Shown piece by piece: positions 16,603 to 26,013 of a DNA stretch of 64,000 nt. This stretch comes from Candidatus Dichloromethanomonas elyunquensis. Its GTDB lineage: Bacteria > Bacillota > Desulfitobacteriia > Desulfitobacteriales > Syntrophobotulaceae. The stretch is from assembly GCA_001515265.1 (NCBI GenBank), contig LNDB01000008.1:62001-126000 (forward strand). The letters run 5' to 3'. The position numbers and the translations under genes are program-made. The notes under the pieces are model-generated. The model searched no databases. It was not told the DNA's origin and saw nothing but the letters and a program-made list of their open reading frames with translations. Position 1 is the stretch's first letter, and every line of letters begins with the position of its first letter.

Positions 16603-19394
16603 ATTGTTGTTGTAGTACTGCTGTTTGTCGATTGGCTTTGGGTATCGGCAGCAGACCCTGGGTTCGTTCCATTCAGGTTTGCTAATTGGTTTTGCAGGGA
16701 ATCAAGCATTTCCTTGATGCGTTTGATCTGATCCATGATTTCTGTTATATCCGGTTTTGTCTGTGAGGTCTGGTCTGGCGGCGCTGCTCCGCTATCCTCT
16801 TGCGGAGTTTCTTGAAGGGTAGAAAGGGGCGGTACATTCCTTCCGAATATCGTCTTTAAGCCGTCATCCAAGGTCTCGGACATCGTCAGCTTATCCTGAG
16901 TAGCGACAATAACCCTTTTCATTTCCGGAATACTGCCGCTCGTAGTTGACTGAAGGTAGATAGGTTCAACAAAGAGGAAGTTGCCTCCAATCGGCAGTAC
17001 CAGAAGATTTCCCCGTATCACATTCGATCCTTTCTGATTCCATAAGCTTAATTGGCGTGAAATATCCGGATCCTGGTCAATTCTCGATTCTACCTGAAAT
17101 GGACCATCAATTTCTATATTTTTCGGAAGCTCAAAGAGTACAAGTTTCCCGTAATTGTCTCCATCCATTCTTGCCGCGAGCCAAGCAATCATATTATTGC
17201 GTGTATTCGTTTGACTGGACGCAGGAGTAAAGGGCAGCATTAAAATAAATTCCGGTTTGGTTTCTCCGGGAAGGTTCATGATGACATAATAGGGGTCGAC
17301 ATTCTGGGGGTTTGAACCGTAGATTTCTTTGGCAATACCCCAGGCGTCTTCTTTATTGTAGAAAACTTTGGGACTGGTCATATGAAAATTATTCAGCATA
17401 TCACTTTGAATTTTAAAAAGCATTTCGGGATACCGCAGATGAGCCTTAAGGGAGTAGGGCATCTCCGAGATGTTTTTAAATACGCCGGGGAATATCTTTG
17501 TGAAAGTTTGAAGAATAGGGTCCTCAAGGTCAACCGCGTAGAAATCAACGGTACCGTCATAGGCATCGATAATAACCTTCACGGAATTCCGGATATAATT
17601 AAAATCCTGGTTGTTGTACTTACTGGAATAGGGAATAGTACTGGCCGTTGTATAAGCATCAAGAATCCATTTTATCCTTCCGTTATCGATAATCGGGTAG
17701 GGATCGGTATCGTACCGTAAGAAGGGGGCCAGTTTTTGCACCCTCTCGAAAATATTGCGATAAAGTAAAATCTTGCTCTCAGCTGTAACCTCTCCTGCAA
17801 GATAAAAGCGTGGGGTTGCCCGGTGAATCGATAACATGAGTTTATTAAGGGGGGTAAACGTGATTCCAGTTTTCCCCTGATAGCCGTTCTCAGCATTTTC
17901 ATTTCCTTGCGGGTAATCAAATTCTTTAAATTTTGTGTTTACCACGACCCAATCATTGGTCATTTCCCCGAAATAGATCCGCGGTTCGTTAATACTTAAT
18001 TCGGCATTATCGGTTTGGGGAGGGATATTGCTTACCGCAAATGCCGGAAGCCCTTTGGAAGTCACGGCATTCGCAAAAGAAGCGGTAAGACCAAAGCCGT
18101 GTGTATACTTAAACCGGGTGTTGATAAAGGTTTGGGCTTTGGGGTCGAGGTCTTGGATGGAAATTTCCCTGGGAGAGATCATCACTTGCCGGTATTCGCC
18201 ATTAATCATATAACGGTCAACATCAATGTCATTGAATTTATAATAGAGACGGATCCCTTGTTTCTGGGTATAGATCTGCATCATGGGACGGGGATCATTT
18301 AAACGTATATTGTTTAGGGTGGCAGTCTCATTCTTTAACGCCGCTGCAGTAACCGTTTCTGTACCGGGGTAATCCTTTTCTTCAATTTTATCCAAACCAT
18401 AGGCAAACCGGGTCAAACGAATCTCATTTTCAATATAAGGGGTTTCTTTTTGCAGCTCATTGGGAATAACTACTAATGAATGGATTAAGGAGGGAAAAAT
18501 CCCGTAAAAAATTACGGAGAGTACGATTAATGTTGGAACGGGGACGGTCATCAGCCGGGTATCCTGAAAAAAGATACCCAGAATCGAGAGGATAAAACTG
18601 ATGATAGAAAGAATCATCAAGACTCTGAGGACAGGAAGTGAAGCATAAATATCGCTATAGCCTGCACCTACCACATGCCCGTTTTGGGAGTATACTAAAC
18701 TGAAGGTTTCCAGGTAATAGCCGAAGGCTTTTAAAAGAAAAAGAATGGTAAGTAAAATCCCGATATGTTTTCTAGCCCTGACACTGGTAACGATGGAATC
18801 TTTCTGCCATAAACGGATGGAATGAAAACGGATAACCCCGGTAATGACATAAAAAAAGACTGTAAAGAAGGTTAAAATCAGTACGGGTGAAAAAAAGGCA
18901 TTATAAATGGTAAGTAAAAACGGCAGTTTAAAAACAAAGAAGCTTATGTCTTTATTAAATAAAGGATCGGCGTAATGGAAAGGGGAAGAATTAAAAAATG
19001 AAATGACATCCAGCCATCCTGTAAATCCTACGATAAAGCTGACAATTATACTGATTCCTGCGGAGATTAACAAAAGAGTAAATGTTACCCTTCGTTGGCT
19101 GATGGCTACGAGAGGGCGGTTCACTTCTTCAACCAGCCTGATTCTTTTTCTGAATTTTTCATTGTAAAAAGTAGCAAACGCATGCCGGCCTGAAAGGAGG
19201 GTTGCTGAGATCAAAAGAAACAGCATAGTGCCATTTACCAGCTGAATGAACAGTTTGCTAAAAAAGGGAGTCCAAAATAAAGTTTCATATCCCAAATCTT
19301 TATACCACAGCCAATCTTCATACATCCCGCTGCCTGCGGCAAGCAAGCCGACAACGAAAATGATCATTACCAAAATTTTCAGGATCGATTTCAA
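16593..19394 (-). CDS. UPF0182 family large membrane protein
   Basis: A 933-residue member of UPF0182 (COG1615). The N-terminal ~310 residues contain about seven membrane helices, followed by a large exported domain (about 320-830) and a low-complexity C-terminal tail rich in Gln, Ser and Thr with a short coiled coil (about 875-900). The family is widespread in Actinobacteria, Cyanobacteria and Clostridia and has no established biochemical role. Family assignment rests on overall architecture and stretches such as YPGTETVTAAAL, YGLDKIEEKDYPG and TPASSQTNTRNNMIAW. It stands alone between convergent and divergent neighbours. Confidence 0.85.
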   Translation of the reverse strand: MKSILKILVMIIFVVGLLAAGSGMYEDWLWYKDLGYETLFWTPFFSKLFIQLVNGTMLFLLISATLLSGRHAFATFYNEKFRKRIRLVEEVNRPLVAISQRRVTFTLLLISAGISIIVSFIVGFTGWLDVISFFNSSPFHYADPLFNKDISFFVFKLPFLLTIYNAFFSPVLILTFFTVFFYVITGVIRFHSIRLWQKDSIVTSVRARKHIGILLTILFLLKAFGYYLETFSLVYSQNGHVVGAGYSDIYASLPVLRVLMILSIISFILSILGIFFQDTRLMTVPVPTLIVLSVIFYGIFPSLIHSLVVIPNELQKETPYIENEIRLTRFAYGLDKIEEKDYPGTETVTAAALKNETATLNNIRLNDPRPMMQIYTQKQGIRLYYKFNDIDVDRYMINGEYRQVMISPREISIQDLDPKAQTFINTRFKYTHGFGLTASFANAVTSKGLPAFAVSNIPPQTDNAELSINEPRIYFGEMTNDWVVVNTKFKEFDYPQGNENAENGYQGKTGITFTPLNKLMLSIHRATPRFYLAGEVTAESKILLYRNIFERVQKLAPFLRYDTDPYPIIDNGRIKWILDAYTTASTIPYSSKYNNQDFNYIRNSVKVIIDAYDGTVDFYAVDLEDPILQTFTKIFPGVFKNISEMPYSLKAHLRYPEMLFKIQSDMLNNFHMTSPKVFYNKEDAWGIAKEIYGSNPQNVDPYYVIMNLPGETKPEFILMLPFTPASSQTNTRNNMIAWLAARMDGDNYGKLVLFELPKNIEIDGPFQVESRIDQDPDISRQLSLWNQKGSNVIRGNLLVLPIGGNFLFVEPIYLQSTTSGSIPEMKRVIVATQDKLTMSETLDDGLKTIFGRNVPPLSTLQETPQEDSGAAPPDQTSQTKPDITEIMDQIKRIKEMLDSLQNQLANLNGTNPGSAADTQSQSTNSSTTTTMPK

Positions 19395-19515
19395 AGAAAT
19401 GGCCCCCTTAGGAAAAAGATGGATAAACAGTTATAGTATATGGAGAATTGCTTAAAATTAGATTGGTATAATTTTTATATATTCTTTAATTTTGGCAAAA
19501 ACCCTTCCAGATTAC

Positions 19516-19544
19516 TTCCTGAAAACAAAATTCTACGTTATACT
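19516..19544 (+). promoter_or_regulatory. Candidate promoter for trxB
   Basis: TTCCTG (19516-19521) and TATACT (19539-19544) with a 17-bp spacer, about 40 bp upstream of the trxB start. Confidence 0.4.
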
Positions 19545-19585
19545 GTGGATATCTCAGTGAAAAATACAAAAGGTTGGTGTTCTTC

Positions 19586-20509
19586 ATGTACGATTTAATT
19601 ATTATCGGCGGGGGTCCTGCCGGCCTTACGGCAGCCATATATGCCGCAAGAGGAGGTTTAAAATCCGCAGTGCTGGAATCCATGATGCCCGGAGGACAGG
19701 CGGCTGCAACCGAGAAAATTGAAAATTTCCCGGGTTTCCCAGAAGGAGTATCCGGATTTGATCTGATGAATTCATTTTATCAACAGGCGCTGCATCAGGG
19801 AGCGGAGTTTATTTTTCAACAAGTGCAAAGTATGGAACTGTCGGGGCCTGCTAAAAAAATCATAACCGGAGAACAAACGCTTGAGGCTAGGGCAGTTATT
19901 ATTGCAGCGGGATCAAAACCCACTTTTTTGGGGGTAAAAGGTGAAGAACCCTTTCACGGACGTGGGGTATCCTACTGCGCAACTTGTGACGGCGCTTTTT
20001 ATAAAGAGAAAACAGTTGCTGTTGTTGGCGGCGGAAATGCTGCTTTGGAAGAAGGTGTATATCTGACAAAGTTTGCATCTCAGGTCTATATTATTCATCG
20101 TCGGGATGAGTTCCGAGCATCCTATGTTGCCATCGAAAGAGCCAAGGAAAATCCAAAAGTCCGGGTTATTTTAAATACGGTTGTAGAAGAAATAACGGGT
20201 CACGACAAAGTCGAGAAGATCCTCTTGAAAAATGTGAAAACCGAGGAAAAGAAGGAATTAGGTGTAGACGGAGTTTTTGTCTATATAGGGACTCAGCCGA
20301 ATACCAATTTTATATCCGGCTATTTCCAAACCGATGAAAAAGGGTATATCCTGACGGACGGACTTTTGAGGACCAATATGCAAGGAGTCTTTGCGGCAGG
20401 GGATATTCGCAATACCCCTTTAAGACAAGTGGCTACGGCTGTGGGAGACGGTGCTTTAGCTGCCGTACAGGTTGAAAAATATCTGGCGGAAACAGAAAAA
20501 CAAAAATAA
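19586..20509 (+). CDS. trxB: Thioredoxin reductase-type flavoprotein
   Basis: A 307-residue low-molecular-weight thioredoxin reductase: FAD motif IIGGGPAGLTAAIYAARGG at the start, redox pair CATC (Cys131, Cys134), NAD(P)H motif VVGGGNAALEEGVYL, and the closing FAD signature GVFAAGDIRNTPLRQVATAVGDG. It transfers electrons from NADPH to thioredoxin or a related disulfide carrier. ATG 19586 is favoured over TTG 19574 by spacing to AAAGGTTGGTG. Length is standard. In anaerobes some members use ferredoxin or NADH, which cannot be excluded. Confidence 0.92.
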   Translation: MYDLIIIGGGPAGLTAAIYAARGGLKSAVLESMMPGGQAAATEKIENFPGFPEGVSGFDLMNSFYQQALHQGAEFIFQQVQSMELSGPAKKIITGEQTLEARAVIIAAGSKPTFLGVKGEEPFHGRGVSYCATCDGAFYKEKTVAVVGGGNAALEEGVYLTKFASQVYIIHRRDEFRASYVAIERAKENPKVRVILNTVVEEITGHDKVEKILLKNVKTEEKKELGVDGVFVYIGTQPNTNFISGYFQTDEKGYILTDGLLRTNMQGVFAAGDIRNTPLRQVATAVGDGALAAVQVEKYLAETEKQK

Positions 20510-20585
20510 TTAGATACATTTATTACCATGTACAGACACTTCTTGATCTTTATTCCATACCATATATCAAAAAGGAGGTATGGAA

Positions 20586-20987
20586 ATGTTCTTAGGGAAA
20601 AAACAAACTGGCTATATGACTCAGATGCCAGCAATGAATATGGTCACTCAACCTGGGATGATGGATGGCATGCAAGGGCCTGGCATGATGGATGGCATGC
20701 AGGTGCCTGGAATGCCTTACGAAAGTTTTGAGCAAGTTACGACCGATGGCATGTATACTGCTTCACAAACTCAAGTTGGCTTTGACCCTTGCGGCCCCTA
20801 TTATGAGCACACCGAATTAGAAATTGAAAAACAACCCCAAGTATACGTTGTTAAAAAAGGTGACACAGTTTACAAGATTGCAAAAAGGTATGGCTTGGAT
20901 TGGCGCGAGTTAGCCGGATATAATCATCTGGGCAATCCGAATCTTATTTATCCCGGCGAAAGACTCTTTATTCCTCCTCGTTACTAA
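20586..20987 (+). CDS. LysM-domain protein with Met/Gly/Pro-rich N-terminus (SafA-like)
   Basis: A 133-residue protein. Residues about 10-45 hold imperfect Met-Gly-Pro-rich repeats (PGMMDGMQGPGMMDGMQVPG), then a C-terminal LysM domain (about 88-132: YVVKKGDTVYKIAKRYGLDW...LIYPGERLFIPP) that binds peptidoglycan. No signal peptide is visible, which suits a spore-coat or cortex protein made in the mother cell, like SafA/CotSA-type proteins, but this is inference. ATG 20586 is chosen as AAGGAGG ends 7 bases upstream; ATG 20580 is too close. Confidence 0.65.
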   Translation: MFLGKKQTGYMTQMPAMNMVTQPGMMDGMQGPGMMDGMQVPGMPYESFEQVTTDGMYTASQTQVGFDPCGPYYEHTELEIEKQPQVYVVKKGDTVYKIAKRYGLDWRELAGYNHLGNPNLIYPGERLFIPPRY

Positions 20988-21023
20988 TATAATTCTTGCC
21001 AGTCTTTAATTCTCTATTGATAT

Positions 21024-21070
21024 GGAAATTGAAATGGAAATGAAACACATTTGCATTTCAATCTCCTTTT
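21024..21070 (+). terminator. Probable terminator after the LysM gene
   Basis: ATTGAAATG (21028-21036) pairs with CATTTCAAT (21054-21062), extended by GGA/TCC outside and AAATG/CATTT inside with two mismatches, then TTTT. Confidence 0.5.
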
Positions 21071-21110
21071 ACATATTACGTTATTAGGTTAAGATAGGTG
21101 GACCGGTTTC

Positions 21111-21692
21111 ATGAATAAGAGCTATAAAAGAGAATTCAAGGAATACTATGTTACATATAGTTTAATTATTGCCATTGTCATTATTTATATCCTGATGGCT
21201 AATGCGGGAGGTTCCGCTAGTTACCGTAATTTAATCCTTTTTGGGGCCAAGATTAATCCATTAATCGATAGTGGGCAGTATTGGCGATTATTTACCTGCG
21301 TTTTTATCCACGGAAATTTCACACATCTTTTTTTCAATGTCTATTCTTTGGTCGTTATGGGGAAATTTTGTGAAAATATCTTTGGCCATGCCAAACACCT
21401 GTTTATTTTTGTTTTTAGCGGGGTTGCAGGGTCTTATGTAAGTTATTTATGGAGTCCTTATATTTCCATCGGGGCATCGGGGGCTATTTTCGGACTGCTT
21501 GGAGCAATAGTGGCTTACGGGTGGAACAAGAAAATTTTCTGGCGCAGCGGATTAATTACAAATTTATTACTAGTTTTAGGTATTAACCTCTTTTTGGGAT
21601 TAGCTTCAACAGGGATAGATAATTACGCCCATTTGGGGGGGCTTCTTGCAGGGATACTCTTAGGTTTGCTATTTCGGTTAATTCACCATTAA
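21111..21692 (+). CDS. Rhomboid family intramembrane serine protease
   Basis: A 193-residue protein with six membrane helices. The catalytic serine is Ser123 in GASGAIFGLLG and the partner histidine is His174 in AHLGGLLAG. The HGNFTHLFFNVYSL segment in helix 2 matches the conserved HxxxHxxxN pattern. Rhomboids cut substrate membrane helices within the bilayer; substrates here unknown. It has the compact bacterial core with no extra domains. Confidence 0.92.
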   Translation: MNKSYKREFKEYYVTYSLIIAIVIIYILMANAGGSASYRNLILFGAKINPLIDSGQYWRLFTCVFIHGNFTHLFFNVYSLVVMGKFCENIFGHAKHLFIFVFSGVAGSYVSYLWSPYISIGASGAIFGLLGAIVAYGWNKKIFWRSGLITNLLLVLGINLFLGLASTGIDNYAHLGGLLAGILLGLLFRLIHH

Positions 21693-21815
21693 AAATACAA
21701 ATTTTTCTTTGAATCCTTTTCACTAAAAAGGGGAAAATAAATTCAAGCTCACAAATCTTAGCGAGGTGGTTATGATTGAAATTCCATCGATAGTTAGGAT
21801 TTCGTGAGCTTTTCA

Positions 21816-21843
21816 TTGATGATCTAAGATCATATGCTACAAT
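21816..21843 (+). promoter_or_regulatory. Promoter for the SpoVD-like operon
   Basis: TTGATG (21816-21821) and TACAAT (21838-21843) with a 16-bp spacer. The -10 lies downstream of an in-frame ATG at 21834, so that ATG cannot be the start; this supports GTG 21882. Confidence 0.5.
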
Positions 21844-21881
21844 GTATATGGAAAAAGTATGCGTATGAAAGGAAATTCATC

Positions 21882-23909
21882 GTGAAAAAAATAAGGGGTT
21901 ATTTCTCCCGAGAATGGGTCATATATATTTTTTTAATAGGGGTCACCCTTTTAATTATTAGTAAATTAATGTATCTCCAAATTATTGATGCCTCAGAATT
22001 AAGTGCCAGGGCAGCTACTTTGAAAGACAACAGCCAGACAATGGTATCGCAGAGGGGAATGATTGCTGACGCTCAGGGAAACATCCTGGCCAAAAGTGTT
22101 ACGGCCAAAGATATTTATGCAGATCCCAAATCGTTAAAAAAAGCCTTACAAAAAAGCGAACCCAATATCACAGACGATAAAATAACCCAAAAAACTCAGG
22201 AAATTGCCCAAAAATTAGCTGAAATCTTAGGGAAAGATCCAAAGGACATTTTAGAATTAATTTTAAAAGATCTTTCTTGGGTTAGCCTGGCCAGACAAGT
22301 CGATCTCGCTAAGGCGAAACAAATTGATGACCTGAAGATACCTGGAATCGGGTTTACAGATACCTATAAACGGGTCTATCCAACAGGTGCGATGGCTTCT
22401 TCCATTATGGGTATAGTGAATAATGCCGGGGACGGGGTAGAAGGCATTGAATACGCTTATAATGCAGAACTAAAAGGCGAAAAAGTACTTAAACCTCAAA
22501 ATACTTCACAAAATACCGGACAGACGACACCAGAAAGCACTGATATTCAATCGGGATATAATCTGACACTCACGCTGGATTCCACCATTCAACACATAGT
22601 TGAACAGGAATTAGACAAAATTATGACGGAATCAACTCCCCAGAGAGCGGTGATTTTAGCCATGGATCCGATGACCGGGAAAATACTGGGAATGGCTTCC
22701 AGGCCTGCATTTGATCCCAATGATTATCGGGCAACAGATGCTAGAGACCGGAAGAACCTCGCGATTAGTATGATTTATGAGCCTGGGTCTACATTCAAAG
22801 TGATTACTGGGGCAGCAGCATTGGAAGAAAATGTGGTAAACGCTGATACGCTATTCAGTGATCCCGGTTATCTAAATGTCGGTTCCAGAAAGATTACCAA
22901 CTGGGATTCGGACCAAAAAGCGCACGGAAATATTTCTTTCGCGGATGGACTGGAATTGTCATCCAACGTAGTGTTGGCCCAGGTGGGTAAAGCACTGGGC
23001 AAAGACAGTTTTTATACCTATTTAAAATCATTTGGTTTCGGAAGCAAGACGAAAGTCGATATCGCCGGAGAGGAACAGGGTCTGCTGGTAGAAAAAAATA
23101 TGGTGAAGGATATTGAACTGGCCACCATGTCTTTTGGTCAGGCCAACTTGGTTACACCGATTCAACTTTTAACGGCGATTTCTGCGGTCGCTAACGGGGG
23201 TACCCTTTTACAGCCTTACATTGTAGATAAGATTACCAACAATAAAAACGAATTGCTTGTTCAAAATCAACCCCGGGTGGTGCGTGAAGTGATTTCCAAG
23301 ACTACCAGTAACTCTTTAACCAATATTCTGGTTGATGTTGTCGATAAAGGCACCGGGAGCAGGGCTAAAATTCCGGGGATTAAGGTTGCCGGAAAAACAG
23401 GAACGGCCCAAAAGATTGATCTAAATACAGGACGTTATTCAGATACAGATTATATCGTTTCTTTTGTGGGATATGCCCCTGCTGACAATCCCTGTATAGC
23501 GGTTCTAGTTGTTGAAGATACTCCCCATGGCCAGGTCATTCAAGGCGGTACGCTGGCAGGCCCTCATGTTAAAACCGTCATCGAAAACGCGCTGCAATAT
23601 TACGGGATTCCTGTAGCGGCAAGCACGCCAAGCAACCTGAGCGACTTAAGCCGTTTAAGCACTCCTTCCAAAAAAGAAAACGCCCCTTCAAAACCGAGTA
23701 CCCCTTCCAGAACACCCGGCCAAGGGGAAGTGCTTGTTCCGGACCTGACTGGGCTTACGATCAGGCAAGCCGGGGAAAAATTAGGAAAACTTGACTTGCA
23801 CTATCATTTCCAGGGCAGCGGTCTTGCCGCCAAACAGAATCCCCCACCGGGGAGTATTGTAAACCAGGGAGATACTATAGAAGTGATCTTTGGCGGGGAT
23901 AATAAATAA
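21882..23909 (+). CDS. spoVD: Class B penicillin-binding protein with PASTA domain (SpoVD-like)
   Basis: A 675-residue transpeptidase. One N-terminal membrane helix (about residues 10-30) is followed by a dimerisation domain and the penicillin-binding domain with Ser303-Thr-Phe-Lys306 (active serine), Ser360-Ser-Asn362, and Lys505-Thr-Gly507. A low-complexity Ser/Pro/Thr linker leads to one PASTA domain (VPDLTGLTIRQAGEKL...). SpoVD of B. subtilis has the same layout and builds spore cortex peptidoglycan, but PBP2x-like septal roles are possible, since no mraY/mur cluster adjoins. GTG 21882 follows AAAGGAAA and lies downstream of the promoter. Confidence 0.85.
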   Translation: MKKIRGYFSREWVIYIFLIGVTLLIISKLMYLQIIDASELSARAATLKDNSQTMVSQRGMIADAQGNILAKSVTAKDIYADPKSLKKALQKSEPNITDDKITQKTQEIAQKLAEILGKDPKDILELILKDLSWVSLARQVDLAKAKQIDDLKIPGIGFTDTYKRVYPTGAMASSIMGIVNNAGDGVEGIEYAYNAELKGEKVLKPQNTSQNTGQTTPESTDIQSGYNLTLTLDSTIQHIVEQELDKIMTESTPQRAVILAMDPMTGKILGMASRPAFDPNDYRATDARDRKNLAISMIYEPGSTFKVITGAAALEENVVNADTLFSDPGYLNVGSRKITNWDSDQKAHGNISFADGLELSSNVVLAQVGKALGKDSFYTYLKSFGFGSKTKVDIAGEEQGLLVEKNMVKDIELATMSFGQANLVTPIQLLTAISAVANGGTLLQPYIVDKITNNKNELLVQNQPRVVREVISKTTSNSLTNILVDVVDKGTGSRAKIPGIKVAGKTGTAQKIDLNTGRYSDTDYIVSFVGYAPADNPCIAVLVVEDTPHGQVIQGGTLAGPHVKTVIENALQYYGIPVAASTPSNLSDLSRLSTPSKKENAPSKPSTPSRTPGQGEVLVPDLTGLTIRQAGEKLGKLDLHYHFQGSGLAAKQNPPPGSIVNQGDTIEVIFGGDNK

Positions 23910-23932
23910 AATCCAAGGAAGGAAGAGTAATT

Positions 23933-24994
23933 TTGCTAGAAAATTCCTATGACCTTGCGAAAGAAGTAATTTTTACGTTGTCAGGGAAGGCGGGAGTGAC
24001 CGGTTATGAGCACCGTCTCTACCCCTCTTTGGAAGAGATATTTGGTTCTTTGGATTGCCATTTAGACCGGGATTTTATGGGGAACTTTTATGCCGGGAAA
24101 AAGGGTGATGACGGCAAACTGTCCGTGATGCTCGCGGCACACATGGATGAAATAGGTTTAATGATTACCCACATCGATAATCGCGGTTTTATCCATTTTA
24201 CGGCGGTAGGGGGTATTGACGGCCGGACCCTCCTCTGTCAGGAAGTCATCGTCCATGGAAAACAAGAAGTAAAAGGCATTATCAGTTCCGTTCCCTCCAA
24301 AGTACAGAGTAATAACGCAAAAAACGCTATCGACATCTCCAAATTAGTCATAGATATCGGATACCCCAAAGATATCGTACTTTCTTTGGTAAAACCGGGA
24401 GATATTATCAGCATCAAAAGGACTCCTTTCATGCTCCTCAATGAAAAAATTGCAGGAAAGGCACTTGACGATAGGGCGGGCATTGCCGTACTGGCAGTTT
24501 GTTTTAATGAACTTAGTAAACTGAATCATAGGCATAATGTTTTGGCAGTAGCCACAGTTCAGGAAGAAGTGGGTTTAAGAGGGGCAACAACAAGCTCGAA
24601 CAGACTGCAGCCCGATTTGGCTGTTGCCATTGATGTGACACATGCCCAAACTCTCGATACCAAAAGCCAAGTCTCCATTCAGCTTGGCAAAGGACCGGCA
24701 ATCACTGTGGGACCCAATATCCATCCGAAAATTTTTACTGAACTGACCGGATGTGCCAGGGAATCGCGCATTCCTTATCAGGTTCAAGCGGTTGCAGGTG
24801 AAACAGGTACGGATGCCAGGGTGATTCAGCTAAGCGGCCAGGGAATTCCTACCGGGCTTATTTCTATCCCTTTGAGATACATGCATACCTCGGTAGAGAC
24901 AGCTTCCCTTGGAGATATCGTTGACAGCGGGAAACTCTTAGCCTGTTTTATTGCGGGGTTACCAGAGGACGCGGAGGATTTGCTATGTTGCTAA
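23933..24994 (+). CDS. M42 family aminopeptidase, tandem copy 1
   Basis: A 353-residue FrvX/TET-type metal-dependent aminopeptidase. Visible metal and catalytic motifs are AAHMDEIGLMI, ALDDRAGIAVL, ATVQEEVGLRGA (catalytic Glu pair), AIDVTHA and a final RYMHT histidine. These enzymes form large oligomeric shells that trim peptides to amino acids in the cytosol. It starts at TTG behind AAGGAAGGAAGAG and overlaps the next gene by 10 bp. Confidence 0.9.
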   Translation: MLENSYDLAKEVIFTLSGKAGVTGYEHRLYPSLEEIFGSLDCHLDRDFMGNFYAGKKGDDGKLSVMLAAHMDEIGLMITHIDNRGFIHFTAVGGIDGRTLLCQEVIVHGKQEVKGIISSVPSKVQSNNAKNAIDISKLVIDIGYPKDIVLSLVKPGDIISIKRTPFMLLNEKIAGKALDDRAGIAVLAVCFNELSKLNHRHNVLAVATVQEEVGLRGATTSSNRLQPDLAVAIDVTHAQTLDTKSQVSIQLGKGPAITVGPNIHPKIFTELTGCARESRIPYQVQAVAGETGTDARVIQLSGQGIPTGLISIPLRYMHTSVETASLGDIVDSGKLLACFIAGLPEDAEDLLCC

Positions 24995-26013
24995 AAGAAC
25001 TATGTCAGATTAACGGAGTTTCTGGAAATGAAAAAAGGGTCAGGGACTTTATCCTGGAACGGATTCAGGATAAAGTGGACTCCTGGCAGATGGATAAAAT
25101 AGGCAATTTAGTCGTGAAAAAAAAGCCTTCTTCATCAGATCAACCCATTGTTCTTCTTTGCGCGCATATGGATGAAGTCGGGCTTTTTATCACAGAAATC
25201 ACGGCAGACGGTTATTTGAAATTTCAACCGGTAGGCGGAATTGACCCTCAAATACTTGTCTCTAAACCTGTTTCTATTGGCAGTATTCAAGGGGTGATCG
25301 GAACCAAAGCGATTCATCTGCAAAGAAAAGAAGAAAGAAAACAAATTCTAAATTTCGAAGAATTGTATATTGATATTGGAGCCAATACCAAAGAGGAAGC
25401 AGAAAAAGAAGTAAAAATTGGTGACTATGCTTTTTTCAATAGTCACTTTGAAATCATAGGACAAGATTATTTGAAGGCCAAAGCTTTGGATGACCGTATC
25501 GGTTGTGCCCTGATCATGGAAATCCTCGACAGCTCATTTGCCTGCGGAATAATTGCCGCTTTTACGGTTCAAGAAGAGATCGGCTTAAGAGGATCCAAAG
25601 TAATCAGTAACTATGTGCAGCCGGATTTTGCAATTATAGTGGAAGCGACAAGGGCCGCTGATATCGAAGAAGAAAATGAAGAAGCATGGTCCGTGGAATT
25701 AAGCAAGGGGCCGGCCTGCTCTTTAATGGATTCAGCAACGATTTATCAGTCCCGTCTTATTCAAAAAGTTTCAAATATTGCCCGTAATCATCATATCCCT
25801 TTACAGTTCAGAAAGAGTACGGCTGCGGCCAATGACGCGGGAAATATCCATAAAGGGGGTACTGGGGTTCCAACGATTACCTTGAGTGTGCCCTGCCGAA
25901 ATATTCATTCTATGAGCTCCGTTATTTGCAAAACGGATTATGAATATTGTTTAAGCCTGCTCAGATTAATCTTGCAGGGAGGGTTTATTAATGCCGAATC
26001 GGAATATCCTTGA
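24985..26013 (+). CDS. M42 family aminopeptidase, tandem copy 2
   Basis: A 342-residue paralogue with CAHMDEVGLFI, ALDDRIGCALI and FTVQEEIGLRGS. The position held by Asp in copies 1 and 3 is Glu here (IVEATRAAD), a substitution common in clostridial M42 enzymes. The final histidine is CRNIHSMSS. A stretch of acidic residues (IEEENEEAW) is unique to this copy. It is translationally coupled to both flanking paralogues. Different residues around the pocket suggest different N-terminal residue preferences. Confidence 0.88.
   Translation: MLLKELCQINGVSGNEKRVRDFILERIQDKVDSWQMDKIGNLVVKKKPSSSDQPIVLLCAHMDEVGLFITEITADGYLKFQPVGGIDPQILVSKPVSIGSIQGVIGTKAIHLQRKEERKQILNFEELYIDIGANTKEEAEKEVKIGDYAFFNSHFEIIGQDYLKAKALDDRIGCALIMEILDSSFACGIIAAFTVQEEIGLRGSKVISNYVQPDFAIIVEATRAADIEEENEEAWSVELSKGPACSLMDSATIYQSRLIQKVSNIARNHHIPLQFRKSTAAANDAGNIHKGGTGVPTITLSVPCRNIHSMSSVICKTDYEYCLSLLRLILQGGFINAESEYP

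Noticed and set aside
21772-21807. Possible 11-codon leader peptide inside a hairpin before spoVD
   Set aside because: The ribosome site is only 2-4 bases from the ATG and the hairpin has a bulge and no T-run; too weak to call.
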